Origin: Bradyrhizobium nivariense
Lineage (GTDB): Bacteria; Pseudomonadota; Alphaproteobacteria; Rhizobiales; Xanthobacteraceae
Assembly (NCBI RefSeq): GCF_029846715.1
Contig: NZ_JARVWW010000001.1
Coordinates: 248,001-312,000 of the forward strand
DNA: 64,000 nt
Direction of reading: 5' to 3'
Positions within the stretch are counted from its first letter, which is position 1; every line of letters starts with the position of its first letter. The position numbers and the translations under genes are program-made. The notes below the pieces were generated by a model, which saw nothing but the letters and a program-made list of their open reading frames with translations, did no database searches and was not told the DNA's origin. Positions 51,335-58,704 of this stretch are shown here, in pieces.

Positions 51335-53421
51335 GTCCGCATCTCCTCGGCTACAGATCCCACGACAACGGCGGTCTTCAGACCCGGCTGCACACCTGCG
51401 AGCGCCCGCGCCTCGCGCCGCCGCTTTGAAGACATGCGATTGTCATTGCTGCGCTCATCGACCCGGGCGTCGAAGACCGGCTTCTTCTTGGCAGAGAACT
51501 GGCCGACATAGCCTTCGTAGATCACGGCGTCCCCGTACCGGCGGATCAAGCCAAACTCTCCGACCTTGCAATAGCCTTCCCCGGAGCCCGCACTCCATTT
51601 CACTGCCATGCCTTCAGGGAAGAGTTGCCATCGGCCCCGGCAGCCCGCGGCCGTAATGTTTTTTTCCGTCCTGTTCGCAGCAAACAGCGACGCTTCGCAC
51701 GCGTCATCCAGGACAACGGAGAACTCAGGTCCTTGCCGCGTGATCAGTTCGACGAGCTTTCCGGCAGCCGCAGGCAGCCGGCCACGCGTGATGTAGCGCT
51801 CCGCGACCTGCGCAATGACACACAAGACAAATGCAAACAAACCGATCTGGGCTGCGATGAAAACGCTCGTGTACGCACCGGTCTGACGGACCGCGTCGGT
51901 AAGGTCTATCTTGTTGCCCGTCGCAAACGCCGTGAGGCTCATGGGGATGCTCAGTCGGCTGGTCAGAAAGCCGATCAAGGCCATGATCAGCGCTCCCAGC
52001 GCTGCTCGGGCCGCCGTGCTGCGCCAAAATCCGTCTTCCATCAGGCGCCCGTCGCTCAGCACGACGACGATGGCTGCCATGACGGTTGCAAGCGGAAACC
52101 ATGGAAGCGCTCCGCTGATCGCAGCTCCCGTCTCGCCCGATGACATCTTGGCTCCGATGACCGCAATGATCGACAGCGTGATGTTGCCGAGCGCGGTTCC
52201 CACCATGATCGGCGTGACATAGCGGAGCAACGGCCTTTCGCGATTCAAATTGTTGAGATCGAACCATTCGCGTCGCGCAATTCTCGCGTTACGAACCGCG
52301 AGCGCGCCAAAAATCGTGGAGAAATAGAATGCGGCCGTGAGCCACGTCCACGCAAAAAGTCCAAGCGTACCCGTCGGGATGCCAAGCCCGGGAAGCCAGT
52401 CGCGGCCGACCCGCTCCACGACAAACTCGCTGAACGCCTCGGTTGAATAGCCGGTAAAGATCGACAACATCGCGAGGGAGATGAATGACAAGCCGCCGAG
52501 CGGACCAATGGCGTGCCCCTGCCCCCTGCCAGGCTCATCGGCGATAACGAAACCGAGCCTCGCCACGACATCCAGGCTGTCAGCCTCATTCCTGACGGTG
52601 GAATGAACGCCGCAAGCGACAAATGTGTACAGCCGATCGCGAAGATCGCGAACTTCGCTGAGCGTTCCGAGATCCGTGGGGCTGCTGCCCTTCAAGCACT
52701 CGCCGACGTGCTCGCGCACGAGCTCGACAAGCGCAATATGTTTTGCGGCGATGCTGTCGAGTTCGTCCCTGTAATTGGCAAAGAAGATCGGGTCAATCCC
52801 AACGCCGTCCCGCCTTCGTTCCGACAGAGCGGCGAGCACGTTCCCAACGCAATACCAGGTGTGAAGGATCTCGTCGTCGTCCCTCAACTTGCTGAGGTCG
52901 CCGGTCAGCGGGCTCGCCGTCCCGGGCTGCGCCAAAAGCCTTTTGGTCTGGCACTGGTAAACGCCTGGCTCGAAATTGAACGGCGAACTACGCATCTGCG
53001 CCACGGTTCGACGGACGCAGTCGGGGATGCGCGCGACAGTATGCAGGAATCCGCGAATGCGCTTCTCCAGCTCTTTGAGACCCGGCACGTTCTGGAGCGT
53101 GACCAGCGCCAGGGCAACCGCCAACGGAAGCCCGTCGATCGTCTTTGACGAATCGTCACTCGCACGCAAGCTGGCGAACGCATTGACGAGCCCCGGCACG
53201 AGCGAAAAAGCCACGTACACGACCATCATCGCCCCGACATAGGCCCACTTGGCGCGGGCATACCGACCGTAAGAGGTGGAGAACCGAGGCTTGTAGCGGA
53301 AGAAGTATTCCGACTGGCTGTCGCAACTCGGCTCGTCGAAGCGAGACCAAGAGTACATTCCGACCATCACGGCGCCGAAAGCGAACGCGATGATCCATTT
53401 TTCAGCGCTATCGAGCATCAT
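51331..53421 (-). CDS. Polytopic membrane protein of unknown function, partner of the CDPS-like enzyme
   Basis: A 696-residue inner-membrane protein. Helices are predicted near 8-25 and 60-82. A soluble segment follows (about 100-300, including LRDDDEILHTWYCVGNVLAA), then about six helices between 305 and 560 (LGLFAWTWLTAAFYFSTIFG, YVTPIMVGTALGNITLSIIA, FPLATVMAAIVVVLSDG). A C-terminal soluble domain (about 565-696) is rich in Arg/Lys near its end (MSSKRRREARAL). No family is recognised. The ATG follows AGGAG. The synthase-like gene starts on its stop codon, so the two products are made together. It could export, sense or receive the product. Confidence 0.8.
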   Translation of the reverse strand: MMLDSAEKWIIAFAFGAVMVGMYSWSRFDEPSCDSQSEYFFRYKPRFSTSYGRYARAKWAYVGAMMVVYVAFSLVPGLVNAFASLRASDDSSKTIDGLPLAVALALVTLQNVPGLKELEKRIRGFLHTVARIPDCVRRTVAQMRSSPFNFEPGVYQCQTKRLLAQPGTASPLTGDLSKLRDDDEILHTWYCVGNVLAALSERRRDGVGIDPIFFANYRDELDSIAAKHIALVELVREHVGECLKGSSPTDLGTLSEVRDLRDRLYTFVACGVHSTVRNEADSLDVVARLGFVIADEPGRGQGHAIGPLGGLSFISLAMLSIFTGYSTEAFSEFVVERVGRDWLPGLGIPTGTLGLFAWTWLTAAFYFSTIFGALAVRNARIARREWFDLNNLNRERPLLRYVTPIMVGTALGNITLSIIAVIGAKMSSGETGAAISGALPWFPLATVMAAIVVVLSDGRLMEDGFWRSTAARAALGALIMALIGFLTSRLSIPMSLTAFATGNKIDLTDAVRQTGAYTSVFIAAQIGLFAFVLCVIAQVAERYITRGRLPAAAGKLVELITRQGPEFSVVLDDACEASLFAANRTEKNITAAGCRGRWQLFPEGMAVKWSAGSGEGYCKVGEFGLIRRYGDAVIYEGYVGQFSAKKKPVFDARVDERSNDNRMSSKRRREARALAGVQPGLKTAVVVGSVAEEMRT

Positions 53422-53531
53422 GGCGAGTACTCCTGTTTCCGACCATGCTTGTCTGGCTCGGCGGTGGCAGAGGCATTTCCAGGGTCAATGTCGCTCAAGC
53501 GGCAATCATCGGCTTCCTGGAGGTTTGCGAT

Positions 53532-53570
53532 CGCTTCCAGGACTCGCTTCCAGGACTCGCTTCCAGGACT
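53532..53570. repeat. Three perfect 13-bp tandem repeats
   Basis: CGCTTCCAGGACT occurs three times without change at 53532-53544, 53545-53557 and 53558-53570. The array is in the untranslated leader or promoter region of the membrane-protein/synthase operon, between its start codon and the SARP-type direct repeats. Perfect identity points to recent expansion by slippage. Confidence 0.9.
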
Positions 53571-53640
53571 CTTGGCGTATTGACGCCTTCCTTCAGATGA
53601 TCCCCAAGAGCGGGTACTACCGATTACATTTTCATTGGCG

Positions 53641-53669
53641 TGTGAGTTGAGCGTGAATTGACCGTCAAC
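53641..53669 (+). promoter_or_regulatory. SARP-type direct repeats, site A
   Basis: TGTGAGT (53641), CGTGAAT (53652) and CGTCAAC (53663) are three heptamers at exact 11-bp steps. The central copy equals those in site B. The array is 220-248 bp upstream of the membrane-protein/CDPS-like operon. SARP regulators bind heptamer direct repeats with 4-bp spacers, which is this geometry. Confidence 0.55.
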
Positions 53670-53676
53670 GTTTCAT

Positions 53677-53997
53677 TCAGTGGGAGTCGCAGATACGGAC
53701 GACGATTTCACCCTTGCCGTTTGCGATCATCACCTGGCCATATTCGTCCTGCGGCGGGCTCTCCTCATAGCGGAGCGGAATCGTTGTGATCGCTTCCTGT
53801 GCTTCGCCGCCCTGCGGCTGCGTGTTCACGTCGAGGATCAGGATCTTCGGGTTGACGCCCTGTGGCGAGCGCTTGGTCAACCGGGCCTGCCAGCCATTGG
53901 TCGGTACCTGCACGTGGCCCGTCATGATCAGCTTGGGCGGCGCGCCCGGGGCGCGGTCGATCCAGGCCTTGAAGGTGTCTCTCAGCAGGACAGTCAT
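53677..53997 (-). CDS. Hypothetical protein, 106 aa, in the SARP locus
   Basis: A 106-residue soluble protein of unknown family with no signal peptide. It is rich in predicted beta strands and charged (MTVLLRDTFKAWIDRAPGAP; PKLIMTGHVQVPTNGWQARL; ITTIPLRYEE; GEIVVRICDS). The ATG is preceded by GGAG at 9-base spacing. It is divergent from the SARP gene and lies upstream of the membrane-protein operon on the same strand. Direct-repeat sites lie on both sides of it. A small beta protein in this place could be a structural, inhibitor or substrate component of the system; nothing in the sequence decides. Confidence 0.7.
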   Translation of the reverse strand: MTVLLRDTFKAWIDRAPGAPPKLIMTGHVQVPTNGWQARLTKRSPQGVNPKILILDVNTQPQGGEAQEAITTIPLRYEESPPQDEYGQVMIANGKGEIVVRICDSH

Positions 53998-54072
53998 GAC
54001 ACGTCTCTCCTCTGCCAAGTTGGCGCGACCTTACGGTCCGGACCCAACATAGGCCGACAAAGCGAAGCCGAT

Positions 54073-54090
54073 CGTGAATCGCCCGTGAAT
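54073..54090 (+). promoter_or_regulatory. SARP-type direct repeat, site B
   Basis: Two identical heptamers, CGTGAAT-CGCC-CGTGAAT (54073-54079 and 54084-54090), with an 11-bp period. The site is 76-93 bp upstream of the 106-residue gene, an activator-like distance. Confidence 0.65.
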
Positions 54091-54298
54091 GCGATGCGCG
54101 TGCCAGACGCCGGGCCGACGGCCTGGGCGTGATGCCCACGCGATACTGGCCGGGAGACATTGTCCGGCCGTGCCCGACCTTATGCCGCTGACCGCGGCAT
54201 GTCGGACGACGCGAACACGTCAAATCCCACTCGCGCATGAGTTGCCGGCGACGTGGCAGCCGGCTCACATGCGGGCGCAGGCCGCCGAAAACCGACCC

Positions 54299-54316
54299 AT
54301 TCACGCTCATTTCACG
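54299..54316 (-). promoter_or_regulatory. SARP-type direct repeat, site C
   Basis: On the minus strand this reads CGTGAAA-TGAG-CGTGAAT, again with an 11-bp period and one mismatch to site B. It lies in the divergent region, 260 bp upstream of the SARP gene start, so it could mediate autoregulation or act with site B. Confidence 0.6.
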
Positions 54317-54575
54317 CCCGTCGGGTCGAAGTGAGGAGCGTTTTTCATTTCGACCGTCAGGTCGCATTTCGATCAGTTCGCAACCCTTGACCATCTGGCA
54401 ACCCAGGATGTACCATTCACCAATTGCACCAGATCCGGCGGGCTGCATTCCTGAGCTCACGTGTCATTGGCTTCACGGCCAACGCGAACCGATCATCTGC
54501 ATTCCACCAAGCATCGGCTCCCTGGACCTGCCCTCCTACACTGTCGTCGACGATGTCGACGGGGGATGGGACGAG

Positions 54576-56609
54576 ATGTCGGGAGTCAACGGCGACAAGG
54601 CGGTTGGCGAAGGCGGGTCCGGGCGCCTGAGACTGAACATTATCGGAGCATTTTCCGCGTCGGTGGACGGGCACGAGATCGGGCTCAGCCGAAAAGCGCA
54701 AGCGCTTCTCGGCTACATGATGCTCTCCTCCGCACGTCAGTTGCCCAGGACCAAATTGGTCGGGCTGCTCTGGAGCGAGAAGGAAGATCCGCTCGCGAAG
54801 GGTTCTCTGCGTCAATCGCTCAGTCAGATCCAGCGCGAACTCAGGGCGCGCGGCTGCGCGCACTTTCATGCAGACCAGATGCACGTGGCGCTCGAAATCG
54901 AACGGGTGGCGTGTGATGTGATCGAGATCGTCTCGGATGCCGAGCGCGGCATCGTCCATCCAACCCTGCTCGCGCACGAACGCCTGACCGACGATATTCT
55001 CGACGATCTGGAAGGTGTCGATCCGGCATTTTCGGATTGGCTTGCCGAGACACGGCCGCTGGTTCACGAACGGCTGATCGATGCATTGACGAGGCTGCTG
55101 CCCGATGAGGGGCAAACGATTGTCACGGCCACCGCGGAAGCCGCGGCAAAGGCCATGTACCGACTGGACTCCGAGAACGAGCGGGCCGTTCGCGTTCTCA
55201 TCAAGAGCCACGTCGCTGCCGGAAGCATCGGTGCGGCGCTCGCGACCTATGCGCGGCTCTGGCGCCAGCTCGAAGATACTTACGACATCGAGCCGCACAA
55301 ACTCACGCAGGACTTGATCGCCGGCTTGCGACAGCAGCAGCCCGAGACTGTCGTACAGCCGGCCCCGTCCTCCGTAGCGGCACGGGCAATCGGTCTGGTC
55401 GGATTTGACGCCAGCCGGCCATCGGTTGCCGTTCTCCCCTTTCGCGCGCTGTCGCCAACGCTGGAGCCTCAATTCACGATCGGTATCGTCGACAGCGTCG
55501 TCCAGGCCCTATCGAGCTTGAAAGAGCTGTTCGTCATTTCCCGCGGCTCGACGATGATCCCGATGTCGCAGACACCGGATCTGCGTGCCATCGGCCGTGA
55601 TCTCAATGCGCAATATCTGCTTCACGGAAGCATTCAGCGCGTCGGCGATCAGATCCGGATCTCGACCGAGCTGGTTGCCGCCGAAACAGTCGAGGTCGTC
55701 CGCGTCGACCGTCTCAGTGGAACAGCAGCCGACGTCTTCGACTTGCAGGATCGCATCGCCGTCGAGGTCATACGCTCGCTGGCGCCTCAGGTCCGCGACC
55801 GGGAGCTTCATCGCGCGATGCAGAAGAGACCAGACGATCTCGACGCCTATCAGTTGGCGCTGGTCGGCTACGATCAGATGTTCAGTCCGGACTACACGAC
55901 GTTCGTGACAGCGCGCACCAATTTCGAGCGGGCGCATGTGCTCAGTCCCAATTGGGCGCCGCCCCTCTCCTATAGCGCCATCTGGCACATGCAGCGCGTG
56001 GCGCGCGGGTGGTCTGCGAACGCATTGAACGAACGCGACACCGCGCGGGCGCTTGCCGAACGAGCGCTGGAGCGCAATTCGGCCGATCCGCTCGCCAATG
56101 CCGTCGGCGGCTACACGCTGTCGCAGTGCAAGCACGACCATCTCGGCGCGCTCAAGCAGCTGGACCGTTCGATCGAGCTCACGCCGAACCTCGCACTCGC
56201 ATTCGCGTACCGGGCCGCCGTGCACGTTCGCTGCGAAAACTACCAGGACGCGCTCCGCGACGCGGCCATCAATCTACGCCTTTCGCCGCGAGACCGGCAC
56301 GCCTGGTTCGCGGAGATGATTTCGGCTCAGGCCCACTTTGCCATGAAAGATCTTGCCCCCGCCATCGAGCATGGGACGCGGGTCGCGACGCTCCTGCCCA
56401 ACAATCAGGTGAACCTGCGCATTCTGGTCGCTGCTCTCATGGAGAGCGGACGTTTCGCCGAGGCGCAGGCCCATGCCCGCTCGCTCATGAAGGCAGGCGA
56501 GATCGACATGGGGTGGCTCGCGCTGTCGCCGTGGCCGAAACCGCCCCTGGCGCGCATCGAAGCGGCGCTGTCACGGCTGGCGTCGACACTTCGGCACGGA
56601 AGTACCTAA
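54576..56609 (+). CDS. SARP-type transcriptional activator with BTAD, TolB-like and TPR domains
   Basis: A 677-residue regulator. In order: a winged-helix DNA-binding domain (about 18-95, LRLNIIGAFSASVDGHEIGL, LVGLLWSEKEDPLAKGSLRQ); a bacterial transcriptional activation domain of TPR-like helices (about 110-265, ALATYARLWRQLEDTYDIEP); a TolB-like/adenylate-cyclase-associated domain (about 285-420, SVAVLPFRALSPTLEPQFTI, YLLHGSIQRVGDQIRISTEL); and C-terminal TPRs (about 440-660). I chose the ATG just before the DNA-binding domain. SARP proteins activate secondary-metabolite and accessory clusters by binding direct repeats, and matching repeats are present nearby. It is the likely activator of this locus. 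Confidence 0.88.
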   Translation: MSGVNGDKAVGEGGSGRLRLNIIGAFSASVDGHEIGLSRKAQALLGYMMLSSARQLPRTKLVGLLWSEKEDPLAKGSLRQSLSQIQRELRARGCAHFHADQMHVALEIERVACDVIEIVSDAERGIVHPTLLAHERLTDDILDDLEGVDPAFSDWLAETRPLVHERLIDALTRLLPDEGQTIVTATAEAAAKAMYRLDSENERAVRVLIKSHVAAGSIGAALATYARLWRQLEDTYDIEPHKLTQDLIAGLRQQQPETVVQPAPSSVAARAIGLVGFDASRPSVAVLPFRALSPTLEPQFTIGIVDSVVQALSSLKELFVISRGSTMIPMSQTPDLRAIGRDLNAQYLLHGSIQRVGDQIRISTELVAAETVEVVRVDRLSGTAADVFDLQDRIAVEVIRSLAPQVRDRELHRAMQKRPDDLDAYQLALVGYDQMFSPDYTTFVTARTNFERAHVLSPNWAPPLSYSAIWHMQRVARGWSANALNERDTARALAERALERNSADPLANAVGGYTLSQCKHDHLGALKQLDRSIELTPNLALAFAYRAAVHVRCENYQDALRDAAINLRLSPRDRHAWFAEMISAQAHFAMKDLAPAIEHGTRVATLLPNNQVNLRILVAALMESGRFAEAQAHARSLMKAGEIDMGWLALSPWPKPPLARIEAALSRLASTLRHGST

Positions 56610-56644
56610 GGCGGCACCAATCAATCGCAACAGAGGAGGTCGAT

Positions 56645-57610
56645 ATGGCAGGCGGATACGGGGGATATGGCGGTTACGGCGGGTATGGCGGTTACGGGGG
56701 CTATGGTGGGTATGGTGGGTATGGCGGCGCCAGCGGACCGGGCGGCGCAATGTTCGCCGATCGCGTCGATCGCCCGTTCGTGAGCGAACGTGACATCAAG
56801 GGCGCCAGATTCGATGCCACCGGCTTTGGCACGAGGCTCTGGTCGACGCGCTGGTATGCGTGGGTCGTGATGTCCGATCTTGCCAGTCGGGCAGATTGGC
56901 TCGAAAGGCTCGGCGGGTTTGCCCTGGTCGGTTCGGGTCTGACCCCATGGAGTGCGGATCTCGAGGACGATATCAGCGCGTTGAGAAACATGGCGGTCAA
57001 TGAACGCGCCGTGGCCATGGACGAAATCGTAACGGAGGCTGACGAATTCATCAGCAAGTTCCTGCACCTCGTGTCCGCGACGGCGACGACGCACCCGGCG
57101 ACATCGCGCATGCTGATCGTGGCCGACGCACTCACAGCGCTGATCGCGATGCACTACAAGGCTCACTTCAATCGTCCCCGCCCCACGCAAGTGGTCCCTG
57201 GATTCATGTCGCCGATCCAGCACAGCGGCCATGCGTCGTTCCCAAGCGGACACGCCACCCAATCTCACGTCTTCGCCGCGCTCCTCGCGGAAGTCATACC
57301 GCAAACACTCGGTATTCCCGCTCCTGCTCCGGGCGCTGCCGGCAGAACCACCATCGGAAAGACGCTTGTCGCCCTTGCCGACAGAGTTTCACGGAATCGC
57401 GAAATCGCCGGCCTTCATTATCCGTCGGATACCAAGGCCGGATTGAAACTCGCAGCAGCAATCACCGACAAGATTCTCCTGGATAGGACTTACCTGCCGA
57501 AGTTTGCAACGCTCGTCGACAACGCCAAGCAAGAGTGGAGTGACTTCGGCGTCTTCTACGAAGGGAAGGAAACGTGCGTCTCCGCAGGAGGAAAACATGT
57601 TCGAGAATGA
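56645..57610 (+). CDS. PAP2/vanadium-haloperoxidase-fold protein with Gly-Tyr-rich N-terminus
   Basis: A 321-residue protein. Residues 3-30 are (GGY)8-GG. The rest is a helical PAP2 domain with the three active-site motifs: KAHFNRPRP (K-x6-RP), FPSGHATQSH (PSGH) and NREIAGLHYPSD (R-x5-H-x3-D). The fold covers acid phosphatases and vanadium haloperoxidases. The soluble character (no clear membrane helices) and the NREIAGLHYPSD wording lean to the haloperoxidase-like side, but activity is not decided. It has a strong ribosome site (GAGGAGG, 5-base spacing). It is encoded 35 bp after the SARP gene and overlaps the peptidase gene by 14 bp. No signal peptide. Confidence 0.88.
   Translation: MAGGYGGYGGYGGYGGYGGYGGYGGYGGASGPGGAMFADRVDRPFVSERDIKGARFDATGFGTRLWSTRWYAWVVMSDLASRADWLERLGGFALVGSGLTPWSADLEDDISALRNMAVNERAVAMDEIVTEADEFISKFLHLVSATATTHPATSRMLIVADALTALIAMHYKAHFNRPRPTQVVPGFMSPIQHSGHASFPSGHATQSHVFAALLAEVIPQTLGIPAPAPGAAGRTTIGKTLVALADRVSRNREIAGLHYPSDTKAGLKLAAAITDKILLDRTYLPKFATLVDNAKQEWSDFGVFYEGKETCVSAGGKHVRE
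56651..56728 (+). repeat. Eight 9-bp GGN-GGN-TAY repeats encoding (GGY)8
   Basis: Eight consecutive nonamers encode Gly-Gly-Tyr. The third bases vary between units while the amino acids do not, which points to selection for the protein repeat rather than recent slippage. It directly follows the start codon region of the PAP2-fold gene. Confidence 0.92.
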
Positions 57611-58601
57611 TCGCTTTGCGCTTTACGAAGTCGTGCCTCCCGACTTCAATCTCCTCGACGCACCCCCCGCCACGCTCGATCGCTACGGCATCCCGCAAAA
57701 GCCTGATGTCGTCACCGAGCCGGAACTGTTCGAGTTCTGGACACAGCTGGTTTCGGAACCTTTTTCGGCGAAGCAGCCGGTATTCGGCAGCATCGATCCC
57801 CCGTCGCTCGGGGGCTCGCTTCAATCGATGCTGAACTGGTCGGGGGCGCTCATTTCTACGCCATGGCCACAGCGGATCGTCTTCGCCGCAGCTGGGTGGA
57901 ATGTGCCGGACGTGCGCCGGCCATCCGCGTCGGCCTTGGACACGCACGCGGACGATCCAAAATCATTGTTGTGGGTGGGTCTCGACGGCCGCAACGGCAT
58001 GCTACCGAATATCTCCCTGCCTCAAATCGGCACCGGCCACTGGCCCAATCGCAAGCCCAAGCACTTTGCATGGTGGGATTGGTGGCACAACAGTCCGCCG
58101 GATCAGGCGACCACGAAATCGTCGGCCTCGCCGAGGCCACAAGCGATCACGTTGATCGAAAACCTCCCAATCAACGAAGACGACCATATTCTTGCTGGCC
58201 TCGCGGTTCAGGTCAGTGGAGACATTCTGTACTTCATCAAAAACCGGAGCACCGGTGAGTTCCGCTCGTTTCTCGCCCGGCAGCCGCCAGGCGAGATCGA
58301 ACCGCTCGGATCATCAGTGGAATGGGTTATGGAGCGGCCGACGGACCCGGAGAGCCGCGATCTATTCCCGCTTCCGGATTATGATCCCGTGAATTTCAAC
58401 TACTGCGTGGCCCGGGCTGCCGATGCAGCGGTCGGATCAGGACGCATGATGACGCTCGCAGACAACGCACTCATGATCGAGATGCGCGAGACTTTCGCGA
58501 ATCCCGAGCGTACCGTCATTGTGTCACGCGCGGCGCCGCGGCAGGAGACGCCAAACGGCCCGGTCGGCGTCACATGCACGTTCCAGGATCCCTTGACGTA
58601 A
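57597..58601 (+). CDS. G1 (glutamic/eqolisin) peptidase-like protein
   Basis: A 334-residue protein. Residues about 75-275 carry the G1 peptidase pattern: LNWSGALI (80-84 NWSGA), WNVPDVRRP, LLWVGLDGRNG (W126), the Gln of the catalytic dyad at Q143 (LPQIGTGHW), AWWDWW (158-163), the IKNRSTGEFRS strand, and the catalytic Glu at E242 (SSVEWVMERP). Scytalidoglutamic peptidase uses the same Gln/Glu pair. Unlike secreted members there is no signal peptide; an N-terminal segment of about 70 residues could be a propeptide or docking region. It has a strong ribosome site (CAGGAGG) and overlaps the PAP2-fold gene by 14 bp, so it is co-translated with it. Confidence 0.8.
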   Translation: MFENDRFALYEVVPPDFNLLDAPPATLDRYGIPQKPDVVTEPELFEFWTQLVSEPFSAKQPVFGSIDPPSLGGSLQSMLNWSGALISTPWPQRIVFAAAGWNVPDVRRPSASALDTHADDPKSLLWVGLDGRNGMLPNISLPQIGTGHWPNRKPKHFAWWDWWHNSPPDQATTKSSASPRPQAITLIENLPINEDDHILAGLAVQVSGDILYFIKNRSTGEFRSFLARQPPGEIEPLGSSVEWVMERPTDPESRDLFPLPDYDPVNFNYCVARAADAAVGSGRMMTLADNALMIEMRETFANPERTVIVSRAAPRQETPNGPVGVTCTFQDPLT

Positions 58602-58704
58602 GCGCAGATTGTGCGTTTCGGGGCCGGAGCGCGCTCCAACCGCCATGGAGCGGTCGGTCGCGATCCGGCCTGTAGCCGGTTCGAGTGTCGGAAGACCCGG
58701 CCGC

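Larger units (their letters stand above)
53998..54575. other. 578-bp divergent regulatory region of the SARP locus
   Basis: No convincing gene. It contains two SARP-type direct repeats (54073-54090 and 54299-54316) and a CATTTCGA pair at 54346-54353 and 54365-54372. The frame of the SARP gene is open through its right half, but the translation there is low-complexity and Arg/Pro/Cys-rich, unlike a domain, so I treat it as leader. Confidence 0.6.

Noticed and set aside
54237..54575. N-terminal extension of the SARP protein
   Set aside because: The open frame upstream of 54576 encodes Arg/Pro/Cys-rich sequence without a domain and covers an operator-like repeat; family members begin close to the winged helix.
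56009..56644. Upstream extension of the PAP2-fold protein through the SARP gene
   Set aside because: The frame is open, but a strong ribosome site and ATG at 56645 directly precede the protein, and the upstream part is the shadow of the TPR repeats.
56651..56728. CRISPR-like array or microsatellite
   Set aside because: The 9-bp units have no spacers and encode a regular in-frame GGY peptide with varied third bases, so this is a coding repeat.
50550..58601. A defined integrative element with attachment sites
   Set aside because: No integrase gene and no repeat of the tRNA 3' end were found by reading the sequence; only the position next to tRNA-Gln suggests an islet.
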